Of a DNA stretch of 64,000 nucleotides, positions 1 to 12,800 are shown one piece after another. The stretch comes from Karstenula rhodostoma CBS 690.94. Its lineage: Eukaryota; Ascomycota; Dothideomycetes; Pleosporales; Didymosphaeriaceae. The position numbers and the translations under genes are program-made. The notes beneath the pieces are model-generated. The model did no database searches. It was not told the DNA's origin and saw only the letters and a program-made list of their open reading frames with translations. How positions within the stretch are numbered: position 1 is the first letter of the stretch; each line of letters starts with the position of its first letter. The stretch spans positions 676,256 to 740,255 of the forward strand of contig MU001509.1 in assembly GCA_010093485.1 (NCBI GenBank), read 5' to 3'.

Positions 1-1593
1 TCTGTTTTGTGACCCGTGGTCCCCTAGAGTAAACGACACATGTACTAATCCTCGCGAGTAACAACACCATCCACAAGGATGTCGTCGCTTCCAGGGTTTT
101 GCAAATTCGATTTGATACGAAGGATGATACTAAACCTGATGAATAGGTAACGCAAAGGGTAAGCGGTAGCTCATGTTGCATCCACTTTCAGCCGAACAGC
201 TAAGCGCTGCGCTAGTTTTGCTTGGATGTCGGCAGAATAGCGTATTGCGGACAAGAGAATTCAGTCCCCGCGGGCGAATACTCAGAAGCAATGCAGACAT
301 TTCTGACGGGTAGCGAAATGAAGGTGTACGCACGAGAAAGCCTAGGTCGAGGCCCTGGGTGCTCTAGTCTGTGGTTAGTGGGTTTGGAACAGCGAGATCT
401 GAACGCCACATCCTTCGCGGCGGTCTCGCCATGAACCAGGGTATGCGTGACGTAGGTAGATTATAGCGACTTCGCACACCAGGTAGAGTATTCTCGATTG
501 TTCCTCTACATAGGTCACACGGTTAGTTCTTGGTGTAATCATTGCTAGAGTTGTCCTCTCACGGCAGTGTAGTTGTTGGGATGTTCCTGGAAGACGCGAT
601 ATAGTGCAGACCCTCGTATGGCTAAATCAAGAGGGTCCAGGGCAGGCACCAAGACCTTAGACTACCGGCGGGTCCCAATTCCCCACAATGGAGCATAATA
701 ATGTCTGGGGGCATTCCATGCTGGTGATCGTCATAACAGGTGGAGCGGATCAAATCAGGCAGAAGCGGCATGATGAAGACATGGTACGGAATACAGTGAA
801 GCCAAAAGCTGCGACTGCGGCGTGAGGATCTTCTTCCAGAGATGGCGGTCATGGGTCGTATTCCAAATGGGACTGCAACGGACGTCGCCCTGTCTTGGGG
901 GGCAAGCAAAATGGCCGACACAAGCACAGAGAATACGAATGGAAGAAGCCGTAGGCATCCACTGCATGCTGGGGTTGACGAGGGCGGGCCGGAGATGGGA
1001 GCGGGAGTGTCATGGTTTCCGCTACGCTACACTACTCCGTGCATGCAGCATTGCTGGAACAGACCGTGACGTGACCGTTGAGTGGCTGCCCGATTGGCAC
1101 CTGTTAGGTGGGTCGCACGACCGGGGAGGCGTATGAGGCGCCCACAGAGAGGTGAGCGCGTTCTCGTGGACCCAGGAAGGGGTATCGACAGCGTGTCGCT
1201 CATGTCCGGAAAGGCAGCAGATGACAATCACGCCGTTCACATCAGACGGCGAGGGACAAGGTAGTGGCTGCGATGGCTGGCAGCTGACGGCCTGAGGAAG
1301 TGGCAGAGAGGCGGTGGGGACACGGGGGGACGTTGACGGAGAGGAAGTGCCCGTTTTTAGACGGCTAGATCGACCCACCATGTCGGGTCGCTTGGCCTTG
1401 CGCATCAGGAACCAAAGGTGCATCAGTTGGTGACAGACTGGGGACGCACCATACAGAATCGACTTGCCTGGCCCGCCATGGCGAACGCGAATTTCCCGTT
1501 GTAGCTGTCTGCCGAGTCCCATTCGCTGGACCTCGCGCCCGATGCCACTCATTTGCATCGTCTGCTTACCGTCGTGAAGATTTTGCGGTCCGT

Positions 1594-1599
1594 CACGTG
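1594..1599. promoter_or_regulatory. CACGTG palindrome (E-box-like) upstream of the NRPS
   Basis: The palindrome CACGTG is seen directly, preceded by GT. CACGTG is bound by fungal bHLH and some bZIP regulators. A role in controlling the NRPS is inference from position only, about 920 bp upstream of its ATG. Confidence 0.2.
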
Positions 1600-1804
1600 G
1601 ACGCTACGGCCCCGGGCCCCCGCATGGCGCCAATACGCGTAGCCAGCTCTCTTCTCTCCACCACAACTCGTATTCCGTGCAACTCGCGACGCACGACGCA
1701 CGATGCACGCATGACCGCCGGCCGTATTGATATTTTACCTGACCGGCCTAAACGTCAGCTTGCTCCGGTGCGCCGTGGCTAATATGCAGCGCCTATTGCA
1801 CCAT

Positions 1805-1810
1805 CACGTG
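1805..1810. promoter_or_regulatory. Second CACGTG palindrome upstream of the NRPS
   Basis: This is a second exact CACGTG about 700 bp upstream of the NRPS start. A six-base palindrome occurs often by chance, so the functional assignment is weak. Confidence 0.2.
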
Positions 1811-2516
1811 GCAGCGCTACACCCAACAGATGCATCCAGCGCAGCACCATGGCGATCGCTCCTGCTTCGTAACTACCCCGGGCTTCAGGTCGCTTTGACA
1901 CTGCCGATCGCTGGTGGTGTTTCCATGGCTCGATCCTGTACAGCCTGGCCCAGGCCTGGCGCAGCGCCCGCGTATACCACGATGTTTACCCGTACCCCGA
2001 GACCTCGACAACGGTGGAGAGTGCATTGTCGTGGCTATTTCGGGCAGCGACTGGTGGCAATGACCTCATCGGACTGTCGAAGAAATGTGCTGCATCAGAG
2101 TTTGTCCAGGAAGCGGCTCGGGGTCTGAGAACCCCCCGGAACGAGCAGTGTAGACGGACTAGCTCCTCAATTGCACCGTCCTGAATCTGACCGTGGTCCC
2201 TTGTTGCTGTAATCTTGTGGAAATACCATTGACCATCTGCGAATCGTTTCCGGATTTCGTGTGGGTCCCTTGACTGCAGAGCGCGTAAGCAACTTCCCCT
2301 GCACAACTTCTCCAAGTGCCGGACGGAGCTGCCCGTTACCGATCCGGGGAGAAAGCTATACTTTGGCTCCATCAAATCGACCAAGCTCTCTGAAGCTCAC
2401 CAAGTTCGCATCATCTTACGCCGCAGTTTCTGTACGTCGATTGAGTGGACTCGGGGCAGTAGTGTTGTATGTATAGCCCAAACCGTAATATCTAACTTTT
2501 AGCTCCATTGAACATC

Positions 2517-5500
2517 ATGGCTTCGAATAACGCCCAAGTTCACTCGTGCCAATTCCCTTCCCTCGGCAGAGGTTCTGGCAGTGACCAGAAACGGCCACTG
2601 TCGGTCAGGGTAGAGCTACAACGTCCAGGGCAGTTGCAAAGGCTCTTTGCTGAAGAGGATGGCAAGGCTCTTCTCATTGCTGCTGTCAGGACCGCATGGG
2701 CTCTGGTGTTGCGTACATACACGGGCCTGGACCAGGTTTGCTTCGGCCTCGGTGAGGTTGGATGTGACGATTTGGCCGGCAACGAGGGACAACGAGACTC
2801 TGTTGTCGCGCATCTTGTCAGTGACGAGGTGTTGATTGGCGAACTCGTCCAGCGCACCAAGGATGATTGCTTCGCAGCTGACCAGCCCGAGCATGAGCGC
2901 TTTCAATACAACACCTCAGTGTTGTTCCGATTCGCTGTGCAGGCTGGCTCAGCTTCGGGAGTTAGCAAGACGGCGTCAACGACAATGGCCACGTCGGTAG
3001 GACATGCGCAATCGTCACAATTGTATTGCTCGCTGACAGACGCGCGAACAGTGCCACCTCCGCCTCCTCGTCAAGGTGCTGAAGAGCGGCATCAGCCTTC
3101 TTCTTGAGTATCGCAACTCCGACATTCCGACCGAGTTCGCAAAAAGCATTGCGAGTACGACCGACAAAGCACTAGATCTTGCTCTTTCTATGCCACACTT
3201 GACCATTCGCGAAGCCGACCTGCTCAGCGACCGCAACCGGAATCAGATCGAGAAATGGAACTCGAAGCCTTTGACCCGCGTCGACCGCACGATCCATGAC
3301 ACCATCGCAGAGGTGACAAGGCGGATTCCTGAGGCTGAGGCAGTCGCATCATGGGATGGAAACTTCACCTATCGCGAGCTTGACGAGCATGCTTGCCGAC
3401 TTGCAGGGCGATTGATGGAACTCGGGGTGGGCGCCGATGTGATTGTGCCTTTGTGCTTCCAAAAGTAGGTTCCTCGGCGAGGTAGAATTCAACGTACTGA
3501 CGAACACCCCAGGACGCGATGGAATGTGGTTGCCGTGCTTGGCGTGCTGATTGCGGGAGGCGCATGTAAGTAGTTGTTTCCTTATCGCGCACCCCGCGCC
3601 TGCCCCACGCTACTTCACACTGGACCGGGGATGTCGGCATACGGAACTTGCGCGCACTCCACCATGAATTAGATATGTACTCACCTTCCGACAGTCCTGC
3701 CACTCGACCCTGCGGCGCCCAGGGAACGCCTTGAATACCTCGTCAATGCCGTTGGCGCTAAGGTTGTTCTGTGTTCTCCTGCCGAAAGCGAGCTTGTTGA
3801 GAGCCTCGTGGATAACATTCTTGCCGTTGACGACGCGCTCTTCGAATCCCTCCCGACACTCGCAGAGCGGCCTCAAGCCCACGTTGACAGTCACAATGCG
3901 GCTTACATTATCCCAACTTCAGGCACTACGGGCCAGCCAAAACTGTCCTTGCTTGAGCATGGCAACTACTGCACAGGAGCAAGTGCGCACTTTGTGGGAC
4001 TTGGGATGGATACAAAACCTCTGCGCGCACTACAGTTTGCTGCGCACTCCTTCGATTCATCAGTACTAGAGATCTTGTCCCCACTGATGTTCGGTGGCAC
4101 CATTTGCATCCCAGATCAAAACGACAGGTTGAATGACATCTCCAAAGTGATTAATGATATGCACATTACCTGGGCCAGTTTGACCCCAACCTTTGTACGC
4201 TTTCTCGAGCCCTCGATGGTACCCACTTTGGCTACCATTATCCTCATGGGCGAGGCTATGTCGCAAGCGAACCTCGACACCTGGTCCAGGATTAACTTGA
4301 TCAATGGGTGAGCACGTCATCGATGTATACCTCGACTTGGCTAACGCATCTGGCAGTTACGGTCCCAGTGAATGCGCGGTCTGCTCGTCCTCTTGTCTCA
4401 GAATGCGACCAACCTCGGACCCTAAGGATATTGGTTTTCCTATCGGGTGTAACCTCTGGGTTGTTGATCCGGAGAATCGTCACCGCAGACTTCCTATCGG
4501 GTGCACGGGCGAGCTCTTGATAGAGGGCCACATCGCTGCTCGAGGTTATCTGGGCGATGAAGAGAAGACATCACAAGCCTTTATCACAGACGTCTCGTGG
4601 GCTGCTCAATATTTCCGAGGCTATTTGACCGGAGATCTGGTTGTCCAGCGACCTGACGGTGGGTTTACCATCGTCGGTCGAAAGGACAATCAAGTGGTAC
4701 GTAGACAAATTCTGCGCATGAAGCTGACTGACTCGAATTGCAGAAATACCATGGGCAAAGGATCGAGCTTTTGGAGATTGAGCATCACCTGAATCTTGAT
4801 TCAGTGGTCAAGCATAATCTTGTCTTCTTGCCGAAGAGCGGACCTTGCAAAGAGCGATTGGTAGCAGTTGTGTCTCTCGCGCAACATACATCAGAACAGC
4901 AACCGCTCCTTCTCTTCGAAGGACATGAAAAGCCTGCCTCGGATGCTGATTTGGAAGCTATACGTACTCGAGTGTCCACTCGACTGCCTTTCTATATGGT
5001 ACCTACCATGTGGATTGCGGTCGCTTCCCTGCCTCTCCTCGCATCCGGAAAGCTGGATCGAAAGCGTACCTCGCAATGGCTTGATGCAATGTCTGATGAG
5101 ACTTACCAACAAGCTGTTCCAGCGAATGTGGATCCTCAATCCCAGGATGAATCTGCCTCTCCACAGGAAGATATATTGAGGTCAGTCTGGGCCCGTGTTC
5201 TGAACCTACCAGTGGAGCAGATTGGTTTGAACCGGGCATTCCTGTCACTAGGAGGCGATAGTATCAGCGCCATGCAAGTCATGGGACATTGCCGAAAGCA
5301 GGGGATTAGCGTTGGTGTACAGGAAATACTGCGCTCGCGCTCGATAGCCGAGTTGGCTACCATGGTGAAAGACGTACAAGTGTCTGCGGATCACGCCACG
5401 GAGGAAATCAACGTACCTTTCGACCTAACCCCAATCCAGTCGCTTTGGTTTCAGCTCCCTAATCAGGGACATGGCCATTTCAATCAGTCGTTCTACCTTC

Positions 5501-6870
5501 AAGTCAAGCGCAAAGTCAGCCCAACAGAATTTCGCGCCGCTGTAGAGACGCTCGTGAGCCGACACTGTAAGTCAAGACTATGTCATGAATACCGAGTTCC
5601 TATGCTTACTGTACACCATCAGCTATGCTCCGAGCCCGTTTCGCTTTGTCGGATGACCAATCTTGGCAACAGCGTGTGACGGACGATGTCTCTGGGTCGT
5701 ATCGATTCCGACATGAGTCCGTTTCAACAAAGGAGCAGGTGGACAGCATGATAGAGGATTCACAGAAGTGCCTCAACCATGCCACAGGCCCCCTGCTCGC
5801 CGCGGACCTGTTCCAATTTGGCAACGAGCAGCACGCCTTTCTCGTAGCCCATCACCTCGTTATCGATTTGGTATCGTGGCGCCTGATTCTGGAAGAACTT
5901 GAGGAACTACTGACAGGTGGTTCGCTGTTGCCGCCAGCTCTACCTTTCCAGAGGTGGGCGCAGTTGCAACTTGACCACGCTCAGACGCTGCGACTCGATA
6001 AGGTACTTCCCCCAGCGAATATACCAGCGCTCGACTTCAACTATTGGGGCATCCAACATGCAGACAACACTTATGGTAATGCCGGCCATGCAAGTTTCGA
6101 GCTGAGCCTAGATCTCACTTCGTTGTTCTTGGGCGACTGTCACGCGCCCCTCAAGACTGAGCCGGTCGAGGTACTGCTGGCATCACTCCTCCACTCGTGG
6201 GTCAGGGTCTTTGACGATAGGCTTGTTCCAGCCATCTTCAATGAAGGACATGGCCGAGAGCCCTGGGACTCGGATATCGACATCACACGGACAGTTGGCT
6301 GGTTCACCACCGTGTATCCCATATCTATCACACCGTCCGACGATCCAATAGAAACCATCCGCATGGTCAAAGATTTCAGACGCCAAATACCCTTCAATGG
6401 CAGACCATACTTTGCCAAACGGGCCCTTACCAAGGACGGAAACGAACTCTTCGATACTCACTGGCCAATGGAGATCAGCTTCAATTATCTTGGTCAGTAC
6501 CAGGTAAGCCAGGAATCATTCATTACATTGTAGCCACATCGTAACTGATATACATTAGCAATTGGAACGTAAAGACGCGTTACTACAGCCTCTTCAAAAC
6601 ATGGCTGGCGAAACACGTGGGGCTGGCGGCACGGCCGACGTGGGCTATGCATCTCCTCGCTTTGGACTTTTCGAAATCTCTGCCATTGTGTTCAAAGGTC
6701 GACTCAAGTTCGCGTTCACGTTCAATCGCAACATGCAACACCAGGATCGCATCCGAGATTGGGTGTCGATTTGTGGTCAGGTACTTACGGACATGATACA
6801 AACCTTGCCCTCAGTCACTCCAAGGCCAACCTTAAGCGACTTCCCGCTACTCACACTCAACGAAGAGCGC
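2517..6870 (+). other. NRPS module 1: partial C, A1, T1, E1
   Basis: The protein opens with about 240 residues resembling the C-terminal part of a C domain (VLRTYTGLDQVCFG) but lacking HHxxxDG, as is common in fungal starter modules. A1 lies at about 3240-5080 and shows TSGTTGQPK, FDSS, YGPSE, TGDL, GRKDNQV and SGKLDRK. Hand alignment to the GrsA pocket positions gives DSLSIMGVCK, which I cannot match to a substrate. The glycine that usually follows the P-loop lysine is leucine here. The T1 serine is at 5260-5262. E1 (about 5415-6830) has HHLVIDLVSW at 5850 and NEGHGREPW, so this residue should be epimerised to the D form. Confidence 0.9.
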
Positions 6871-9800
6871 TTCCAGGCCATGCTGCACCGTCTGTCTAGA
6901 TTGGGCATTTCAGCCAATGAGGTTGAGTCTGCATATCCTTGTTCTAGTATGCAAGAGGGACTTCTGCTTTCTCAGTCCAAAGACGCAGGCTTTTATGCAG
7001 CTGTGACCATACACGAACTTACCATACCGACCGGACACCCCAGATGGGAGGATATTGCCGATAGCTGGTCGAGAGTTGTGGCCCGACACCCTGCCCTGCG
7101 CACGATCTTCCTCGAGAACATCGGTGCCGAAGAAGGCCTGTACGATCAGGTCGTCTTGAAGAGAGTCGACCCCAACATTGTACATCTCCAATGCACGACT
7201 GAAGAAGAGGCACTTCAACTCATCGGACAGCAATGCTCCGTCACTTACGAGAACGGTAGCAGCCCTCCCCACCGATTTACCATTTGCAGTACAGCCGATG
7301 ACAGGGTTTTCTGCTGCCTCGAGATCAGCCACGCCATAATGGACGGACATTCCATGAGTTTACTGTTCCGGGACCTGCGAGAGGCCTATGGAAACTCCCT
7401 TGCCGAAGATGGACCTCCGTATGCCGACTACATCGCATACCTCATGAACCAACCCCAGGAGGCCAGTCTGGACTTCTGGAGATCCTATCTCAAAGGAAGC
7501 GAAGTTTGCTCATTCCCAATGCTCAACGATGGCGTTGTAGTTGAGAAGCAGCTGCAGAACATTCGGGTAGATTGTGGCAGCATCAGCATCCTTGATCTGC
7601 AAGCATTCTGCAGCGTACACGGCATCACGTTGTCGAACATTTTCCACACAGCATGGGCAGTGACCCTCAGTCTCTATGTCGATAGTCCCGATGTTACCTT
7701 CGGCTACCTCACCTCAGCAAGAGATTCTGACGACATTCGCCGTGTGCAAGATATGGTGGGACCCATCATCAACACACTGGTCTGCCGCGTGCAACTGACT
7801 GATGGGACGCGATCGCTTCTCGATGTCGTTCGAGATGTTCAGCGTGACTATGTGGATTCTATACCGCATCGACACATTGCACTCGCAGAGGTGCAGCATA
7901 TGTTAGACCTGGGCGGCGCGAATCTTTTCAACACCGCGCTATCTTACCGCCGCCTGCCGTCGGAGAGCACGTCCAGCAATGAAAAACTCCAGTACATCGA
8001 GAAGGCGCCCATCTACGACCCGACCGAGTATCCTGTCTCGATCAATATCGAGGTTTCTGACGAGGCCGCTATGATCGATCTCGACTTCTGGACGGATCAC
8101 TTGTCCGCTGCACAGGCAGAAAACGTCGCCAGTACGTTTGTGCGTACTCTGGAGAATGTCCTCCACAACACCGAACACAGCATCAACTCCCTTGACAATC
8201 TAAGCGGGAGGCACTGGCAGAGAATCCAAGACTGGAACGTCATGCCCGACACCCTCCATGAGTGTGTGCATCACAGGTTTCAGGAGTGGGTGAAACTTCA
8301 ACCCGATGCTCCGGCCATCCGAGGGCATGATGGCGATTATACCTACGCTGAACTAGACGCTGCCACTGAGCGCCTAGCCCACTATCTTGTTGATCTTGGA
8401 GTTGGGCCCGAGGTCTTCGTCCCCACATGCTTCGACAAAAGCTCATTTGCAGTTGTTGCCATGCTGGCTGTGCTCAAAGCTGGCGGAGCAGCGGTTCCTT
8501 TGGACGCCAAGCATCCAAAGCTAGCTCTCGAGTCGCGAGTGGAAGATACGCAAGCGCAAGTGGTCTTGACCACAGCAACCCGCTCGGAGCTGTTCGAAGA
8601 TATTGCTCCAAATGTCATCGTCGTCGATTCTGTACTGCTTGATGATCTTTCGGAGGTGGAGGGCGTTGCCTGCACTGCTGTTGGGTCTCAAAATCCAGCA
8701 TTCGTCATCTTCACTAGTGGGAGTACTGGACGACCAAAGGGCGTTGTGCTAGAGCATGCAGCGTTCGTGACTAGTGCGCATGCCCATGGGAGTAGATTAG
8801 GCGTCGATCGTGATACCCGGTTCTTACAATTCGCGTCCTACACGTTCGACAACTCACTAGAAGAGATGTTCACGACATTGCAAAGAGGAGGCTGTGTGTG
8901 CGTTCCGTCCGAAGAAGATCGTAAGTTACACACATTTGGTTTCATTTTTTAGACGCTAATACCTTGCTCTTAGGTATGAATGACCTTGCAGGTGCAATTG
9001 CCCGGCTAGAGGCCAACTTCATGGACTTGACGCCTACAGTCGCGTCGCTTCTCAATCCGAAAGACGTACCCATGATCAAAGGCCTGGCCCTCGGTGGAGA
9101 AGCCTTGACCAAAGCGGTACTGGATCAGTGGACTCCATATATGCATGTCATGGGCCAATATGGGCCTAGTGAGGCTTCTGTGAACTCGACGTTCAAGAGC
9201 TTCAAGGCGTTCAAACAATGCGACGATCCTACAAATATCGGTAGAGCAGTCGGCAGCATTTCCTGGGTCGTGGATCCAAAGGATCGCAATCGTTTGGTGC
9301 CAATCGGATGCAAAGGCGAACTTCTCATTGAAGGCCCTATCCTTGCTCGCGGCTATCTGCAGGATCCAGAAAAGACCCGAATGGCTTTCATCCAAGATCT
9401 CGCTTGGGCCCGCAGTAGCGATGGGCATAGTCGCCGGTTCTACTGCACTGGTGATCTGGTTCATTATACAGGTGACGGAGAGCTGATGTATCTGGGGAGG
9501 AAAGACAGCCAAGTCAAGGTGAGTGGTCATCGTAAGATGGTGCTCTGCAATCACTGACCTGAAGTAGTTGAACGGCCAACGCATCGAGCTCGGTGAGATC
9601 GAGCATCACCTTGGTCTTGCTCTACCCTCCAATGCCCAGTCTGCAGTTGAGTTGGTCAAGTTCACCGACGGCAAAGGAACTAAGGCTCTTGTGGGCTTTG
9701 TTTGTCTTGCTGAGACATCGAATGAGGTCGTCCCAGGAGTTGGGGAGATGTCAGAAGATGTGCGGGTTAAGGCGAAAGAGGCTGAAGTTGCTCTTGCGAA

Positions 9801-12800
9801 CGCACTTCCCGCATATTATGTCCCTTCCATGTTCATGCCCATGACGAGAATGCCGATGACAACATCTGGAAAGCTCGACCGAAAGGTGTTGCGGCAACTG
9901 GCTCAAGCAGTTCCTGAGGACCAACTCCATATCTTCCGGCTTGCTGGCAAGAGTGGCCGAGCACCATCAGGACTTGTCGAAACAACACTTGCACGGCTTT
10001 GGGAATCCGTCTTGAACCTGCCCGCTGATTCCATCGGCGCGAATGATTCCTTCTTCCGCCTTGGTGGTGATTCGATTGGCGCGATGCGACTGGTTACCGC
10101 GAGTCGCAAGGAAGGCATCGTGCTTGCTGTCTCGAGCATTTTCTCACAACCGCAATTGGCAGACTTGGCGGCAACTGCTAATGTCCTCTCTTCGGATGAG
10201 CTCTCCGCCGCTCACGAGCCGGAGGTGGCTCCTTTCGAGCTTATTCCCGAGCACAAGAAGCGTCACATAATCGACCTGGCTGCATCAGAGTGTGAAGTCT
10301 TTCCAGACTCTATCGAGGACGTCTACCCATGTAGCCGACTCCAGGAAGGACTTATCGCGCTCTCTGCGACAGAACCTGGATCGTATGTAGCTGAGACGAT
10401 CTATCGATTGCCAGTTGATATCGATGTACAGCGCTTCCAGGCTGCTTGGAACAGGGTTGTCGCAGAAGAGGCTATACTGCGCACGCGCATTGTCTACGTT
10501 GAGGACCAAGGCTCCGTACAGGTTGTGCTGCGTAACGGTGTGGAATGGTCTCAACTAGAAAATTTGCAGGACATCAGCAACGTCCACCGTCACCTCCCTG
10601 CCAAGCCTGGAGGTCCATTGGCTTCGTACGCCATAGTCGGGCAAGGTACATCATCCGTGTTCTTTGTTTGGACTGCACATCATGCAGTTTATGATGGGTG
10701 GAGCTTGACGAGTCTCCTCGGCAAAGTCGAAAGCTATTACCAGAACAGCACTCAAGCATCACACGCTGCTGTCCCGTACTCGAGGTTCATCAATTACCTC
10801 ACTTCGCTGGATCCAAAGCAGTCAGACGACTTTTGGCTTTCCATGTTCGAAGACATCGCTGCCCCTCAGTTCCCTCATCTACCGAGCCCGGACTACAAGG
10901 TCGAAGCTTCTGGGCAACTCCGTCACCACATACCTGTGACCCGTAGAAGCGGGACGGATATCACAATGCCTTCTATGATACGAGCTGCCTGGGGTTTGGT
11001 GCTGGCAGCGTACTCTGGTTCAGATGACGTCGTATGGGGCGAGACGAACAGTGGACGTGAAGTACCTGTCCCTGGCATCGAGGACATCATCGGTGCAACC
11101 ATCACCACATCTCCTATGCGACTAAAGCTGGATCGCCAAGTTACCGTCCAAGACTATCTCAAGGAGGTGCAACGCCAGACCTCGGCTGCAATTCCACACC
11201 AGTTCGCTGGGCTGCAGCATATCCGTAAGCTTAGTTCGGATACTGCTGCGGCATGTGACTTCCAGAGTTTGTTGGTCATTGCAAGCGGAGACAGCATGAA
11301 AGACCCCGAAGGAGGGTTTTGGGACCTGCAAAGCACGGGCGCCGTTGGCACCAACTTCTTCAACTTTGGTCTCATCTTCAACTGCTCTGTCGACAAGAGC
11401 GGCATCGAAGTTGAAGCGCACTATGATGGCCAGGTGATATATTCGTGGCTCGTTCAACGCCTACTTGAGCAGTTTGGCTACCTGATCAGCCTTCTCAACG
11501 GAGAAGATTCTCTCCAACGCGTACTTGGCAATTTGAGCATGCTGAATCCCGCCGACGAAGAGGTTATTTCGTCATGGAACAGTCGGCCAGTCAACGTTGT
11601 GGACAGATGCATTCACGACAGCGTTTCTCAAAGCCAAGTCATCCTTCGCCCTACATCAATAGCCATTGACTCGTGGGACACCGGCGTGATGTCTTACAGA
11701 GAGTTTGATGAGCGCACCACACGACTCGCTTCTCGACTCATTTCTCTTGGTATTGCACACCATAGCTATGTACCGATTTGCTTCGAGAAATCAGGCTGGA
11801 CTATTGTGGCTATGTTCGCCATCATGAAGTGCGGTGCAGCGTTTGTGCCACTCGACTTCGAAGCGCCAATTCTTCGACTCCGCGAGATTGTTGAAGATGT
11901 GAAGGCTAAGATCATTCTTTGTGGTCCACAACACGAAGCGTTATGCAAGTCTATCCCTTGCAAAGCGTTCGTTGTGGATCGAGATACTACCGGCGACTAC
12001 TCCGGTAACACTCATAGCCTACCAACGGTTCCGAGTGACACGACTGCCTATGTGCTCTTTACATCAGGCTCCACTGGAAAACCAAAGGGAGCTGTGATCA
12101 ACCATCGCGCATTTTCTTCCGCGTCTGCAGCGTTTTCCCCTGCCTTTGGTATCTCCGAAACCTCTCGTGTCCTCCAATTCTCCTCTTACACATTCGACGC
12201 GTGCTTGATCGAGATATTCAGCACTCTGATCATGGGAGGTACAGTCTGCGTACCTGATCAGAGCTCGAGGACGAATGATCTTGCCGGAGTCATCAATAAG
12301 CTCAGGGTCAACTTAGCCTGTCTTACTCCCTCGGTCGTCCGGATGATTCAGCCTTCTCAAGTGCCTAGCGTGAAGACACTGCTCTTAGTCGGAGAGGCTA
12401 TGTCTCAGCAGGATTTGCTCACATGGGCTGACCGAGTGGTATTGTGCAATGGCTATGGACCTACAGAGTGCAGCGCCATCGCCACTGTGAATGTCATGAC
12501 TGCCACCACGAAGCCGAACAATCTAGGCAAGGTTGTAACTGCCAGAGGATGGGTTGTGTCTCGAAATGACATCAACCAGCTAGTTCCTGTCGGAGCAGTG
12601 GGTGAACTAATTCTCGAGGGAGGTGGTGTTGGCTCTGGCTACCTCAACAACCCCGAGAAGACCGCCGATGCCTATATTGACGAAGTCAAGTGGACGATGG
12701 GAGAAGATCTGAATGTTGGCGCATCTCGAAAATTCTACAAGACGGGTGATCTCGTCAAATACATCGAGGATGGTACCTTGCTCTATCTCGGCCGAAAGGA

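Larger units (their letters stand above)
1..2516. other. Intergenic region upstream of the NRPS gene; no convincing gene
   Basis: I see no conserved coding signal here. Several frames stay open for 60-180 codons on both strands, but they overlap each other and have no recognisable motif or splice structure. The segment probably contains the promoter and 5' UTR of the NRPS gene starting at 2517. Two CACGTG palindromes lie about 0.7-0.9 kb upstream of that start. An in-frame TAA at 2493-2495 lies shortly before the NRPS ATG, so the frame cannot simply extend further upstream. Confidence 0.6.

Noticed and set aside
1022..1558. 178-codon open frame on the minus strand upstream of the NRPS
   Set aside because: No motif, biased composition, and equally long overlapping frames on the other strand. 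It looks like chance in GC-rich DNA.
1986..2384. 132-codon open frame on the minus strand just upstream of the NRPS start
   Set aside because: It lacks an ATG at its first codon, has no recognised motif and overlaps the likely promoter.
9006..9584. 192-codon open frame antisense to A2 of the NRPS
   Set aside because: It runs opposite conserved adenylation motifs and crosses a supported intron; a shadow.
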